Notes under the pieces: generated by a model
Database searches by the model: none
What the model was told of the DNA's origin: nothing
The model's input: only the letters and a program-made list of their open reading frames with translations
Made by a program: the position numbers and the translations under genes
In this document: positions 27,485 to 35,883 of the stretch, piece by piece
How positions within the stretch are numbered: position 1 is the first letter of the stretch
Layout of the letters: each line of letters begins with the position of its first letter
DNA from: Gammaproteobacteria bacterium
Lineage (GTDB): Bacteria; Pseudomonadota; Gammaproteobacteria; UBA9339
Assembly (NCBI GenBank): GCA_016936855.1
Contig: JAFGXA010000012.1
Location: 1 to 41,618, forward strand
DNA length: 41,618 bases
Direction: 5' to 3'

Positions 27485-27922
27485 ATGGCCATTAAAAATG
27501 AAGGTGACAATCTATTTGGCTTAAAACCCTATAAAATAAAAAAGGGTGAAGAGTACATGAATAAAGAGCAAGTAGAACACTTTAGAGAGATTTTACAGGC
27601 TTGGAAGAAACAGTTACAAGAAGAAAGGTCACGCACTGTAACCCACATTCAAAATGATGCTGTTAACTATGCGGACCCTATTGATCTTGCATCTCAACAA
27701 GAAGCATTTAGCCTAGATTTAAAACAGAGTGATCGTGCTCGTAAACTAATAAGACGCATTGATGATGCATTAGAAAGGCTGGGCGCGTCTGAATATGGCT
27801 ATTGCGTAGATTGCGGTGCAGATATCGGAGTACGCCGTCTAGAAGCAAGACCTATTGCACTAAAATGTATAGATTGCAAGACATTTGATGAAATAAGAGA
27901 AAAACAAACTGGTGGATCATAA
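27485..27922 (+). CDS. dksA: RNA polymerase-binding transcription factor DksA
   Basis: This 145-aa protein acts with ppGpp in the secondary channel of RNA polymerase to set rRNA and amino-acid promoter activity. The coiled-coil tip carries DPIDLA with the essential acidic pair (Asp64, Asp67) and Ala69. The zinc finger is YGYCVDCGADIGVRRLEARP and CIDC (Cys107, 110, 128, 131). EIREKQ at the end is also conserved. I start at the ATG with GGAG just upstream; a slightly earlier ATG (27473) overlaps that ribosome binding site. A TATAAT at 27444-27449 is a likely -10, followed by a GC-rich segment. In intracellular pathogens DksA commonly governs the growth-phase switch. Confidence 0.96.
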   Translation: MAIKNEGDNLFGLKPYKIKKGEEYMNKEQVEHFREILQAWKKQLQEERSRTVTHIQNDAVNYADPIDLASQQEAFSLDLKQSDRARKLIRRIDDALERLGASEYGYCVDCGADIGVRRLEARPIALKCIDCKTFDEIREKQTGGS

Positions 27923-27974
27923 GATATCGCTTATGATATAGTGAATTGATTTTTTTCAAATAGGAGATAACTTT

Positions 27975-28196
27975 ATGTGGAGCAAATTTATCGCAATTAT
28001 TGTAACTATCGTAGCTTTAGCTTTGGCCTTGATGGTTAGTTTTTGGCACGCAAACGCTTTGCCTCAAATCATTTTTGTCAGCCGCTTCTTCGACGTAATG
28101 TTGCCAATTTTAGCTGTTGGCGCCTTGTTGAAGTACATATTCAGCGGTACTAGCTGCTGTTGCTGCAATGATGACAGCTGCAAGTGTGAAAAATAA
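27975..28196 (+). CDS. Small two-helix membrane protein with Cys-rich tail, 73 aa
   Basis: It is unrecognised, but well supported: AGGAG precedes the ATG and a perfect intrinsic terminator follows. Helix 1 covers residues ~5-23 (FIAIIVTIVALALALMVSF), helix 2 ~39-56 (FDVMLPILAVGALLKYIF). The last 15 residues contain six Cys (SCCCCNDDSCKCEK), suggesting metal binding, palmitoylation-like anchoring or redox sensing in the cytoplasm or periplasm. It sits 52 nt after dksA on the same strand. Function unknown. Confidence 0.8.
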   Translation: MWSKFIAIIVTIVALALALMVSFWHANALPQIIFVSRFFDVMLPILAVGALLKYIFSGTSCCCCNDDSCKCEK

Positions 28197-28209
28197 ATAT
28201 AGATTGCTA

Positions 28210-28228
28210 TCCCGTGAAAGCGGGACCT
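28210..28228. repeat. Short palindrome of the TCCCG...CGGGACCT family
   Basis: TCCCG-TGAAAG-CGGGACCT, a 5-bp stem, lies immediately before the terminator. It shares the ending CGGGACCT and the arms with the copies at 32759-32784 and 41540-41565. Confidence 0.6.
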
Positions 28229-28256
28229 AAAAAAGGCGGAGAATTCCGCCTTTTTT
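28229..28256. terminator. Bidirectional intrinsic terminator
   Basis: AAAAAAGGCGGA and TCCGCCTTTTTT form a perfect 12-bp stem with a GAAT loop. The U-tract serves the dksA / Cys-tail protein transcript on the plus strand, and the mirror-image A-tract gives a U-tract for the convergent yhhQ transcript on the minus strand. It overlaps the yhhQ stop codon by two bases. Confidence 0.92.
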
Positions 28257-28974
28257 ATTTAAATCTATTGTCTTCTACGCAATAAGAATCATCTAAGCTA
28301 AACAGAGTAAATTTAGTTCTTTGATCAAAAATATCCATCTTTTCTTTAAGCTTCAACCAAGGAGCTAAACGAGTAGAAATTGGCAGCATAACCGCTTCTA
28401 TCACTACCTTGATCAGCCACATATCAATGATCAATTGTATAAGCGCAGATGATGAAATAATTCCTATAAAAGCGATTGAACCAAATATTGCGCTGTCAAA
28501 AAATGATGCTACAAAAGTAGAAAATAAAAATCTAAACCAAAGCAACCTACCTTCAGTCAAAATCTTAAATTTGGCCATTATCAAAGAATTTAAGGGTTCG
28601 GCAACAAAATAACTCACAATAGAGGCCGCGATTATACGCGCATCCATTCCGATAATACGGTCAAATGCCACATTAATTTTAGCGTAAGACGGGCTTGGCA
28701 TGTGGGTCACTAAAAACCCATAAACAATAAATAAAAGATTAAACATAAAACCAGTCCAAATAGCCCGCCTTGCATGCTTATAGCCGTATACCTCGGTAAT
28801 TAAATCGGAAGCTATGTAAGAAAGCGGGAATATGAGCGTGCCGGCATCTGTCACAATACCAAACAATTTTATTAAACGTGGATCAAACCAATTGGCAAAA
28901 GCCAAGCTCATAACATAAGCCAACATCAGTAGCCATAGATACCTGAAACCCGGCTTAATTTCTTGCAACATCAT
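28255..28974 (-). CDS. yhhQ: Queuosine precursor transporter (YhhQ/VUT family)
   Basis: This 239-aa protein has about six membrane helices with family motifs: RYLWLLMLAYVMSLAFANW, TDAGTLIFPLSYIASDLITEVYG (split here for length; the D-x-x-T-E-V-Y-G part is diagnostic), ARRAIWTGF, and ASFFDSAIFGSIAFIG. E. coli YhhQ imports preQ0/preQ1 for queuosine synthesis. Its start overlaps the feoC stop by one nucleotide (TAATG), so it is the third gene of feoB-feoC-yhhQ. queA, a later step of the same pathway, lies ~9 kb away; no de novo genes (queC/D/E/F) are in the window, consistent with salvage, though they could be elsewhere. Confidence 0.92.
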   Translation of the reverse strand: MMLQEIKPGFRYLWLLMLAYVMSLAFANWFDPRLIKLFGIVTDAGTLIFPLSYIASDLITEVYGYKHARRAIWTGFMFNLLFIVYGFLVTHMPSPSYAKINVAFDRIIGMDARIIAASIVSYFVAEPLNSLIMAKFKILTEGRLLWFRFLFSTFVASFFDSAIFGSIAFIGIISSSALIQLIIDMWLIKVVIEAVMLPISTRLAPWLKLKEKMDIFDQRTKFTLFSLDDSYCVEDNRFK

Positions 28975-29195
28975 TAATCAATCCATTCATACATTTCAGT
29001 AGTTAACATCTGACACTGTACACACTTATTACACTTTACAGAGTGATCTTCAACTACGCGGACTTTTCCCTTGCGAATCCATATTGCCAACATTTCACGC
29101 ATGGTGTCAGCATCACTTTCAAAATGATTAGTTAAATCATTAATGCTAGCTACCCTATGCTCTATCATATAATTTTTGATATCTGCTAAAATCAT
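28974..29195 (-). CDS. feoC: FeoC-like winged-helix protein
   Basis: This 73-aa protein has a winged-helix: ILADIKNYMIEHRVASINDL, then FESDADTMREMLAIWIRKGK and VRVVED. A Cys segment CNKCVQCQ follows, like the FeoC Fe-S or iron-sensing loop. FeoC binds FeoB and stabilises it. The start overlaps the feoB stop as ATGA. I rate the family good and the mechanism inferred. Confidence 0.88.
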   Translation of the reverse strand: MILADIKNYMIEHRVASINDLTNHFESDADTMREMLAIWIRKGKVRVVEDHSVKCNKCVQCQMLTTEMYEWID

Positions 29196-31294
29196 TTACT
29201 AGCTCCCATTCTTCGCATAATTACTGTCAAAATAATAAAATAACCGATAATCCCAACCAACCAATAACTTGCAAACACTGGATTTTTAACAAAGGTAGCT
29301 ATCTGATAAAAAAATGCTGCAACTGCGTAAGCAACAGAACTATTCCAAAGAATAGAAAAAATCCCCCAACGCCAACTAACCTCTCTGAACATTGCTGCAA
29401 TAACAGCAACACAAGGAAAATAAAGCAACACAAATAATAAATAAGCAAAAGCCGCTATTTTGCCGTGAAAATGTTGATACATAACACCATATGCTGATTT
29501 ACTAACTTTGAGATTCTTATTTTTACCGCTGCTATATAATGTATTCAACGTACCAACCACCACCTCTTTACTAGTTACACCAGTAATCAAACCAACCGTC
29601 GCCGGCCAATTATTATTATCTATACCTATAGGATTAAAAATTGGCGTAACAGCACGCCCAAAATTTTCCAAAACTGAACGATTTTTATGGGCAAAATGCA
29701 TATTATTTACTATAGCAATCAATAAACACACCGGCACAATAACTTTACCAGCCTTAGTGATAAATGTTTTTAAACGACACCAAGTTTGCCTGAATAAATT
29801 ACCCAAAGTTGGCAGGTGATACGTTGGTAATTCGGTAACTAACGGGGATTGTGAACCTGTTAGAATAGTTTTACGTAATAAAAGCCCCGTTAAAACAGCG
29901 CTGATAATTCCAATTAAATACAGCAAGAAAACAATATCCTGACCATTGGTCGGGAAAAAAGCAGCGACAAATACTGCGTAAATTGCAAGCCTGGCCCCAC
30001 AAGACATAAAGGGCGTCATAATAATAGTTAAAATACGATCTCTTTTATTTTCCAACGTCCTAGCTGCAAGCACCGCAGGAACATTGCAACCAAAACCAAT
30101 TAACATTGGCACAAAAGCTTTACCAGGAAGACCTACAGCACTCATTAAGCGATCAACCACAAACCCAGCACGCGCCATATAACCAACATCTTCCAAAAGT
30201 GCCAATAGTAAAAACATAAAACCCAAAACAGGAATAAAGGTTAAAGTTGTACTGATACCTTGTCCAACACCATTTGTGACAACTGAAACAAACCACGAAG
30301 ACAATCCAATCTTGCTTAACAAAGCAGCTAAACCTCGCACAAAAATTGCATCACTTGCCTTTTGAAAAAAAACTTGCAAACTACTACCAATATTTATAGA
30401 AATAAAAAACATCACATACATAATTGCAAAAAATATCGGCAAACCCAAAATGCGATTTAGAACAACTCGATCAACTGCTTTAGTTACACTACTCTTAACA
30501 TTTATATCTTTTTCTACAACTTTGGATACTATTTCATGAGCAGAACCATAACGACTATCTGCAATTAAAATATCACTATCTTCATTTAGCTTATCATGAA
30601 TGATTTTTTTCTGTTGCAGAGCAATCTTTAAAACATCTTCATCCACCAAATTAGCCGCCAAAACATCCTCTTCCAATAAACGAATTGCTAAAAAATCCGA
30701 CTTCTCTTCTTTAATGTATTGAGCGATGGCATCAATAGCGTGAATAATGGAATCTGAATATGGCAGAAAATAACGCACCCTTTTCTTTTGCACGCTGTCT
30801 TTAACAATAACTTTCTTCAACTCATCCAAACCACTCCTTCTATGAGCAACCATAGCTACGACATCAAGCCCAAGCGCCTCCGCTAGCTTTACAAGATCAA
30901 TCTTTATTCCTTGCTTATTAGCAACATCAATCATATTGACGACTAAAACTATTGGTATATTAAGTTCTTGCAGTTGTGTGGTTAGATAAAGATGGCGCTC
31001 TAAGTTACTAGCATCAACAACATTTACAATTAAATCCAAATGGCCATGCAGCATATATTCTGCGGCAATGCGCTCATCAACGGCACCATCTAAATCACTA
31101 ACTGACAAACTATAGATACCGGGAAGATCCACGATTTCAACATGATAATCAGCTATTTCGAAATAACCTTGTTTGCGATCTACCGTCACCCCTGGCCAAT
31201 TACCAACCCTTTGGGTATCCCCGGTCAGAGCATTAAACAGAGTTGTTTTGCCACAATTGGGATTTCCGATTAAACCTATAGTCAATTTACGCAT
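29192..31294 (-). CDS. feoB: Ferrous iron transporter FeoB
   Basis: This ~700-aa protein starts MRKLTIGLIGNPNCGKTTLF, the standard N terminus with the G1 P-loop. G2/G3 are VGNWPGVTVDRK and DLPGIYSLS, and G4 is VNMID. The FeoB helical region follows, then the membrane domain with two Gate motifs, including LGFMFLLLALLEDVGYMARA and IGFGCNVPAVLAARTLENKR, and TGVTSKEVVVGTLNTLY. I reject a longer reading that adds 47 residues, including repeat-derived sequence. FeoA is not adjacent; feoC and yhhQ follow with overlapping stops and starts. It imports Fe2+ into the cytoplasm, important in the reduced, iron-poor vacuole of intracellular bacteria. Confidence 0.97.
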   Translation of the reverse strand: MRKLTIGLIGNPNCGKTTLFNALTGDTQRVGNWPGVTVDRKQGYFEIADYHVEIVDLPGIYSLSVSDLDGAVDERIAAEYMLHGHLDLIVNVVDASNLERHLYLTTQLQELNIPIVLVVNMIDVANKQGIKIDLVKLAEALGLDVVAMVAHRRSGLDELKKVIVKDSVQKKRVRYFLPYSDSIIHAIDAIAQYIKEEKSDFLAIRLLEEDVLAANLVDEDVLKIALQQKKIIHDKLNEDSDILIADSRYGSAHEIVSKVVEKDINVKSSVTKAVDRVVLNRILGLPIFFAIMYVMFFISINIGSSLQVFFQKASDAIFVRGLAALLSKIGLSSWFVSVVTNGVGQGISTTLTFIPVLGFMFLLLALLEDVGYMARAGFVVDRLMSAVGLPGKAFVPMLIGFGCNVPAVLAARTLENKRDRILTIIMTPFMSCGARLAIYAVFVAAFFPTNGQDIVFLLYLIGIISAVLTGLLLRKTILTGSQSPLVTELPTYHLPTLGNLFRQTWCRLKTFITKAGKVIVPVCLLIAIVNNMHFAHKNRSVLENFGRAVTPIFNPIGIDNNNWPATVGLITGVTSKEVVVGTLNTLYSSGKNKNLKVSKSAYGVMYQHFHGKIAAFAYLLFVLLYFPCVAVIAAMFREVSWRWGIFSILWNSSVAYAVAAFFYQIATFVKNPVFASYWLVGIIGYFIILTVIMRRMGASK

Positions 31295-31337
31295 GAGACA
31301 AATAATAGCACCCATTAACCCAACCTGGAAGTTTGTC

Positions 31338-31363
31338 GTAGGGGCGAAGGGCTGCTCGCCCTT
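31338..31363. repeat. Palindromic repeat, GTAGGGGCGA family
   Basis: This 26-nt element begins GTAGGGGCGAAGGGC and ends TGCTCGCCCTT. Read on the minus strand it differs from the copy at 32834-32859 at only two central positions, so it is the inverse copy. It lies in the gap between mtaD and feoB, where it could form a weaker hairpin. Confidence 0.8.
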
Positions 31364-31385
31364 GCTTGAGTTGACAAGATACTCC

Positions 31386-32699
31386 TCAAAAAAACCGTTT
31401 ATAAACCCGTTTAAATTCATGAACAGTTTTATCAATATCGATGGTTAATAATTCTTTATTTTTCATTAACTGCCGACCATCAACCCAAACATCAACCACA
31501 TCCGCACCAGAGGCACTATAAACCAAGCTTGAGATCAAATTACTATGCGGATAAAAATGTGGTTGATCTATATTTACCGCAATCAAGTCAGCTCTGGCTC
31601 CAACGCGCAGCTCACCAACATCTTCTAAAAACAAAGCTCTAGCTCCGTTAATTGTCGCCATGTCAATCACCTGTGTCGCTGGAAAAAGCTCAGGATCATG
31701 CTTAAAACCTTTATAAAGCAAAGACGTAGCCCTCATCTCGGTAAACACATCAAGTCGATTGTTACTTGCAGAACTATCAGTTCCAAATGCAACATTGATA
31801 TTTTTTTCCAAAAACTCAGGAATTGGTGCCATACCACTGCCCAGCTTCAAATTACTACTAGGGTTATGTGCAATACTTACATCATGTTCAGACAAAATAT
31901 TAATATCATCTTCATCAATATGAACTGCATGAGCTAACAAACACTTACGATTTAACACTCCATGCTGCAGTAAATAACGAGTTGGCGATAACTTATATTT
32001 GTGTTTTATCTCTGCCACATCAGCTGTAACTTCAGCAAAGTGCGTATGTATTGGCAAAGAAAATTCATCAGCTATCCTCACCAATCTATTCAGAGTCTCC
32101 GAGGTAACCGTTGTCAAAGAATGTGGCGCTATCATGGTCGATATACGCCCTTCCGCTTTTCCGTGCCAATTAACAGTTAGCGCTCTTACTTCTTGCAATT
32201 TGGCGTCAAGTTCTTGCTTTGAACAAAAATCTATCACTCCACGACATAAACAAGTACGCATGCCAGCCAAATCTACGCATTCGGCAATCTGTTCCATATG
32301 GTCATACATATCAAGAAAACAAGTTGTGCCAGATTGAATCATTTCAACTATAGACAAAAGACTCGCCCATTTTATGGCATCGCCATCTAATTTGGCCTCA
32401 ATCGGCCAAATATGCTCAAACCATTCACGTAAACTTACATCATCAGCATAACCACGCAATAAACTCATGGGGGTATGAGTATGAGCATTAATCAAACCCG
32501 GCATGTAAAGTTTATTGCGTCCATCTATGACATTCACTTTTTCAATTAAAGATTCTTCTGAAAACAAATCATTGAAATCATCGCTTGATTTAACTATGGA
32601 AGTTATCATGTTATTTTCAATAATTAAATTAGCTGTGCTTACAATAAGTTCATCATTTTCGCGAAGCAAAAATTGACCGTTCTTAATAATGGTTTTCAT
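31386..32699 (-). CDS. mtaD: Amidohydrolase, MTA/SAH deaminase type
   Basis: This ~437-aa TRZ/ATZ family protein has Zn-binding HxH in MPGLINAHTHTPMSLLRGYA, HTHFAE, a further Zn His in CLLAHAVHID, IAHNPSSNLKLGSG, and the catalytic Asp in FGTDSSASNNRLD. The family converts 5'-methylthioadenosine or S-adenosylhomocysteine to the inosine derivatives; chlorohydrolases and guanine deaminases are relatives, so the exact substrate is inferred. I start at the ATG giving MKTIIKNGQF with GGAG 10 nt upstream, rather than 18 codons further out. It precedes feoB on the same strand across a 91-nt gap containing a repeat. Confidence 0.88.
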   Translation of the reverse strand: MKTIIKNGQFLLRENDELIVSTANLIIENNMITSIVKSSDDFNDLFSEESLIEKVNVIDGRNKLYMPGLINAHTHTPMSLLRGYADDVSLREWFEHIWPIEAKLDGDAIKWASLLSIVEMIQSGTTCFLDMYDHMEQIAECVDLAGMRTCLCRGVIDFCSKQELDAKLQEVRALTVNWHGKAEGRISTMIAPHSLTTVTSETLNRLVRIADEFSLPIHTHFAEVTADVAEIKHKYKLSPTRYLLQHGVLNRKCLLAHAVHIDEDDINILSEHDVSIAHNPSSNLKLGSGMAPIPEFLEKNINVAFGTDSSASNNRLDVFTEMRATSLLYKGFKHDPELFPATQVIDMATINGARALFLEDVGELRVGARADLIAVNIDQPHFYPHSNLISSLVYSASGADVVDVWVDGRQLMKNKELLTIDIDKTVHEFKRVYKRFF

Positions 32700-32758
32700 T
32701 GCTTGGAGTCTCCATATTTTAAGCATCCTACAAGCATAGCGCCAATTCATCAAGCACC

Positions 32759-32784
32759 GTCATCCCGCACTCGATGCGGGACCT
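32759..32784. repeat. GTCATCCCG...CGGGACCT palindromic repeat
   Basis: GTCATCCCGC-ACTCGAT-GCGGGACCT has a 6-bp perfect stem (TCCCGC/GCGGGA). It shares outer sequence with copies at 41540-41565 and 28210-28228. It lies in the 252-nt divergent gap between mtaD and lipA; apart from this and the next repeat I see no gene there. Confidence 0.8.
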
Positions 32785-32833
32785 CCATGATTTAGTGCGA
32801 TGTTTTTTTAAATAATACCGCGCATGCTTTATT

Positions 32834-32859
32834 AAGGGCGAGCAGCCGCTCGCCCCTAC
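32834..32859. repeat. GTAGGGGCGA family repeat, best palindrome
   Basis: GGGCGAGC-AGCC-GCTCGCCC (32836-32855) is a perfect 8-bp stem with a 4-nt loop, followed by CTAC. It is the inverse of the copy at 31338-31363 apart from two central bases. It is only ~50 nt from the other repeat type in the mtaD-lipA gap, so the gap collects both. Confidence 0.85.
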
Positions 32860-32951
32860 ACGTGCTAAACAAACCACGTTTGCTAATTGATAGCACCATC
32901 ATCTCCAGGTGATTCCATTTTGGGGCCACATCCCTTAGAATAAAAACAATT

Positions 32952-33821
32952 ATGAATGATGCTTCAAATCAAAAAATAATGCAAAAACCACCCTGGATTC
33001 GCAGTCAACTTAACGGCAACAAAAAAAGCGCAGCTGTTGGTAACATATTGCGCGAATATAACCTAAACACTGTCTGCGATGAAGCCGCCTGCCCAAATCG
33101 AGGCGAATGCTTTTGCCTAGGCACCGCAACCTTCATGATTATGGGGAAAATTTGCACCCGTAATTGTAAATTCTGTAATGTCGCACATGGCAAACCTTTA
33201 CCGTTGAACGAAGAAGAGCCGCTAAAAATTGCCAAAGGTGCTAAAGCTTTAGGGCTAAAATATGTAGTCTTAACTTCGGTTGACCGAGATGACCTTAAAG
33301 ACGGTGGCGCTAAACACTTTGCTAAGTGTATAAAAGAAATCAGAGCACTAAACCCTGAAATCAAAATTGAAATTTTAACCCCTGATTTTAAGGGTGTAGA
33401 AAATATGGCACTTGATACTTTAAGCAAAAATCCACCAAACGTTTTCAATCACAATATTGAAACAGTACCTAGTTTATATAAAGACATTTGCCCTGCTGCT
33501 GATTACCAGCGATCACTTAATTTATTAAAAGCCCACAAAAAACTCATGCCAAATATTCCAACCAAATCCGGCATGATGCTCGGCTTAGGAGAGAACAAAG
33601 AAGAAATTATACAAGTTTTAAAAGAATTACGTGCACACAAAGTTGATCGATTAACCTTAGGGCAATATTTGCAACCATCAAATCTACATTGGCCTATTGC
33701 GCGTTATGTAACACCAAAAGAATTTGATGAATTGGCCAATATAGCTAAATCACTGGGCTTTAATCACGTAGCGAGTGGACCTATGGTGCGCTCCTCTTAT
33801 CATGCTGACCAACAAGAATAA
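32952..33821 (+). CDS. lipA: Lipoyl synthase
   Basis: This 289-aa radical-SAM enzyme (E. coli 321) inserts two sulfurs into octanoyl groups on E2 and GcvH proteins. The auxiliary [4Fe-4S] cluster ligands are Cys42, 47 and 53 in VCDEAACPNRGEC. The SAM cluster is CTRNCKFC (Cys68, 72, 75), after GTATFMIMGKI. VVLTSVDRDDLKDGGA, TLGQYLQPS and the terminal RSSYHADQ (the Arg-Ser-Ser-Tyr that binds the auxiliary cluster Ser) are all present. The N-terminal extension is shorter than in E. coli. There is no Shine-Dalgarno, with ATG at codon 10 as an alternative. lipB is not adjacent; the DedA-PAP2 gene follows 4 nt later. Confidence 0.97.
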   Translation: MNDASNQKIMQKPPWIRSQLNGNKKSAAVGNILREYNLNTVCDEAACPNRGECFCLGTATFMIMGKICTRNCKFCNVAHGKPLPLNEEEPLKIAKGAKALGLKYVVLTSVDRDDLKDGGAKHFAKCIKEIRALNPEIKIEILTPDFKGVENMALDTLSKNPPNVFNHNIETVPSLYKDICPAADYQRSLNLLKAHKKLMPNIPTKSGMMLGLGENKEEIIQVLKELRAHKVDRLTLGQYLQPSNLHWPIARYVTPKEFDELANIAKSLGFNHVASGPMVRSSYHADQQE

Positions 33822-33825
33822 AATT

Positions 33826-35868
33826 ATGCTCCAACATATTATCCACTCCGTTATTTTATACTTAAATCACCATCCACACAGCGCTGGAATAATCACTTTT
33901 TTCATAGCATTTAGCGAAGCACTAGCCATAATAGGAACTATTGTTCCCGGTTCAGTCACTATGACAGCAATTGGAGCACTAATAGGATCTCAAGTTATAC
34001 CAGCTTATTCAACCATTGTACTAGCCATGTGTGGAGCTGTAGCTGGCGATCTCTTCAGTTATCTCATCGGCATTTACTATAAAAAACGCCTGCATAATAT
34101 TTGGCCATTTAAAAAACACCCGAATTTATTAAAAAAAGGTGAAGAATTTTTTGCTGCGCACGGAGGCAAAAGCATTATACTAGGCCGATTCATTGGCCCA
34201 GTAAGATCAATGGTCCCATTAATTGCTGGTAGCCTTAAAATGTCTTTTGGTAGGTTTTTATTAGCTGCCATACCATCAGCCTGCCTATGGGCAATATTAT
34301 ATATGACGCCTGGTATTTTCTTGGGTGCTATATCGCTGGAACTACCACCAGGCATTGCATTGAAATTTATTTTATCCATTCTGATCATCATAAGCTTTAT
34401 CATACTCTTAATGTGGCTTATTAGGTTTTTAATTTGGCATAGTGCTAAACAAATTAACAATATAAGCAGAAGAATATGGGTGAATTTGCAACGCTATAAA
34501 TCATCACACTGGCTAACTAAACTACTAACCACAACAGATCCACAACTCAAAAACCATCAACAATTACGCATGTTAATTTACGTCTTGTTATGCAGCATAA
34601 TATTTTTAATATTAGCTATTAGCGTTCTATTTACACACGGAATCTTGCTTAAATTTAACCATCCACTCTATCATTTATTAACCAGCATTCGCTTTAATTT
34701 ACTAGATAATATAATAATTATACCAACCGTTATATTCTCTCCAATCAGCATCTCAATATATAGCGCTTTGTTTTTTATTTGGTTATTATCAAATAAGCAA
34801 TTCCGCATAGCCATGCACTGGATAGTGGTTTTTATATTAAGCAGTGGCGCCACCGAATTTTTTAAACTGTTTTTTTATAATGCTCGCCCCATAACTTTTT
34901 ATCATATAAATAATTTAATGCCAAACTCATCATTTCCCAGTGGCCACACAATGTTAACTACAACTTTTGTTGGCTTTCTAGCAATTATATTTGCTCAATC
35001 AATTTCAAAAAACCGAAAATATATACCATACACAATAGCCACAATTACGATTATTACTATAGCATTCAGTAGATTGTATTTGGGTGCACACTGGTTAACC
35101 GATGTCGCAGCAGGAGCTGCTATGGGAATGGCAATCCTTTTATTAGTAACCATCTCCTATCACCGCACTGTGAACAAAAAATTCCCATTACTCAAAAACC
35201 TAATCGCTATTATAGTTATATTCAGTCTAGTTGGATGCTATAGAATTTACAATTCATTTTCTAAGGATCAAAAACAATATGCGTTATCTTGGCCAAGCAC
35301 GACTATATCTATTACAAAATGGTTACGAACCAGAAATCATGTTATACCAAGATATAGACTAAGTAGATTTGGCAGACCAAAAGAAGCATTCAATATTGAA
35401 TGGCTAGGCAATCTATCGAATATTACTAAAAACTTACAACACGACGGTTGGCAAGTACATAACCCAAAACTCAACATTAAAACTTTTATTTATCGTCTAG
35501 CTGGCAAGCATGGCAAGCAGCAATTGCCACTTCTACCACAAACCTATCAAAATCGTTATCCATCACTATTAATGACCAAAATCACAATTAACAATCAATT
35601 AGTTTTGTTAAGACTTTGGAAATCTAACATTAAAATCCAAAAGCACAATAATAATTTATGGCTCGGCATCGTAAACTATTACCAACCACCACATAAGTTG
35701 CTAAATATTCCCATTGAAAATCACCAAAAATTTATCGGCGCAACCAAGATATTAGAAAAATCATTAAACAGTTTTCACTGGAAAAAAGTTACAGCCAATA
35801 CAAAACAGCAAAAAGAATCAGCGGATTATTTACGCTGGAATGGCGAGCTTTTGTTAATATATCCCTAA
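33826..35868 (+). CDS. DedA-PAP2-LssY_C fusion membrane protein
   Basis: This 680-aa protein has three parts. Residues ~1-205 form a DedA/SNARE-associated domain (FSEALAIIGTIVPGS, GGKSIILGRFIGPVRSMVPL). Residues ~245-450 form a PAP2 phosphatase with complete C1-C3 motifs: K347-x6-R354-P355, PSGHT at 371-375 and SRLYLGAHWLTD at 415-426. Residues ~485-680 are a soluble LssY-type C-terminal domain (WLRTRNHVIPRYRLSRFG, WLGNLSNITKNLQHDGW). DedA proteins scramble undecaprenyl-phosphate or phospholipids and PAP2 dephosphorylates lipid diphosphates, so the fusion would make and flip carrier lipid. I chose the ATG giving MLQHIIHS; an earlier ATG overlaps lipA. At least ten membrane helices. The same architecture exists in other proteobacteria, including Legionella LssY relatives. 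Confidence 0.88.
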   Translation: MLQHIIHSVILYLNHHPHSAGIITFFIAFSEALAIIGTIVPGSVTMTAIGALIGSQVIPAYSTIVLAMCGAVAGDLFSYLIGIYYKKRLHNIWPFKKHPNLLKKGEEFFAAHGGKSIILGRFIGPVRSMVPLIAGSLKMSFGRFLLAAIPSACLWAILYMTPGIFLGAISLELPPGIALKFILSILIIISFIILLMWLIRFLIWHSAKQINNISRRIWVNLQRYKSSHWLTKLLTTTDPQLKNHQQLRMLIYVLLCSIIFLILAISVLFTHGILLKFNHPLYHLLTSIRFNLLDNIIIIPTVIFSPISISIYSALFFIWLLSNKQFRIAMHWIVVFILSSGATEFFKLFFYNARPITFYHINNLMPNSSFPSGHTMLTTTFVGFLAIIFAQSISKNRKYIPYTIATITIITIAFSRLYLGAHWLTDVAAGAAMGMAILLLVTISYHRTVNKKFPLLKNLIAIIVIFSLVGCYRIYNSFSKDQKQYALSWPSTTISITKWLRTRNHVIPRYRLSRFGRPKEAFNIEWLGNLSNITKNLQHDGWQVHNPKLNIKTFIYRLAGKHGKQQLPLLPQTYQNRYPSLLMTKITINNQLVLLRLWKSNIKIQKHNNNLWLGIVNYYQPPHKLLNIPIENHQKFIGATKILEKSLNSFHWKKVTANTKQQKESADYLRWNGELLLIYP

Positions 35869-35883
35869 AAAAATTACATTAAG

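Noticed and set aside
31295-31435. 47-residue N-terminal extension of FeoB
   Set aside because: FeoB proteins begin at the P-loop strand MRKLTIGLIGNP; the extension includes sequence translated from the palindromic repeat.
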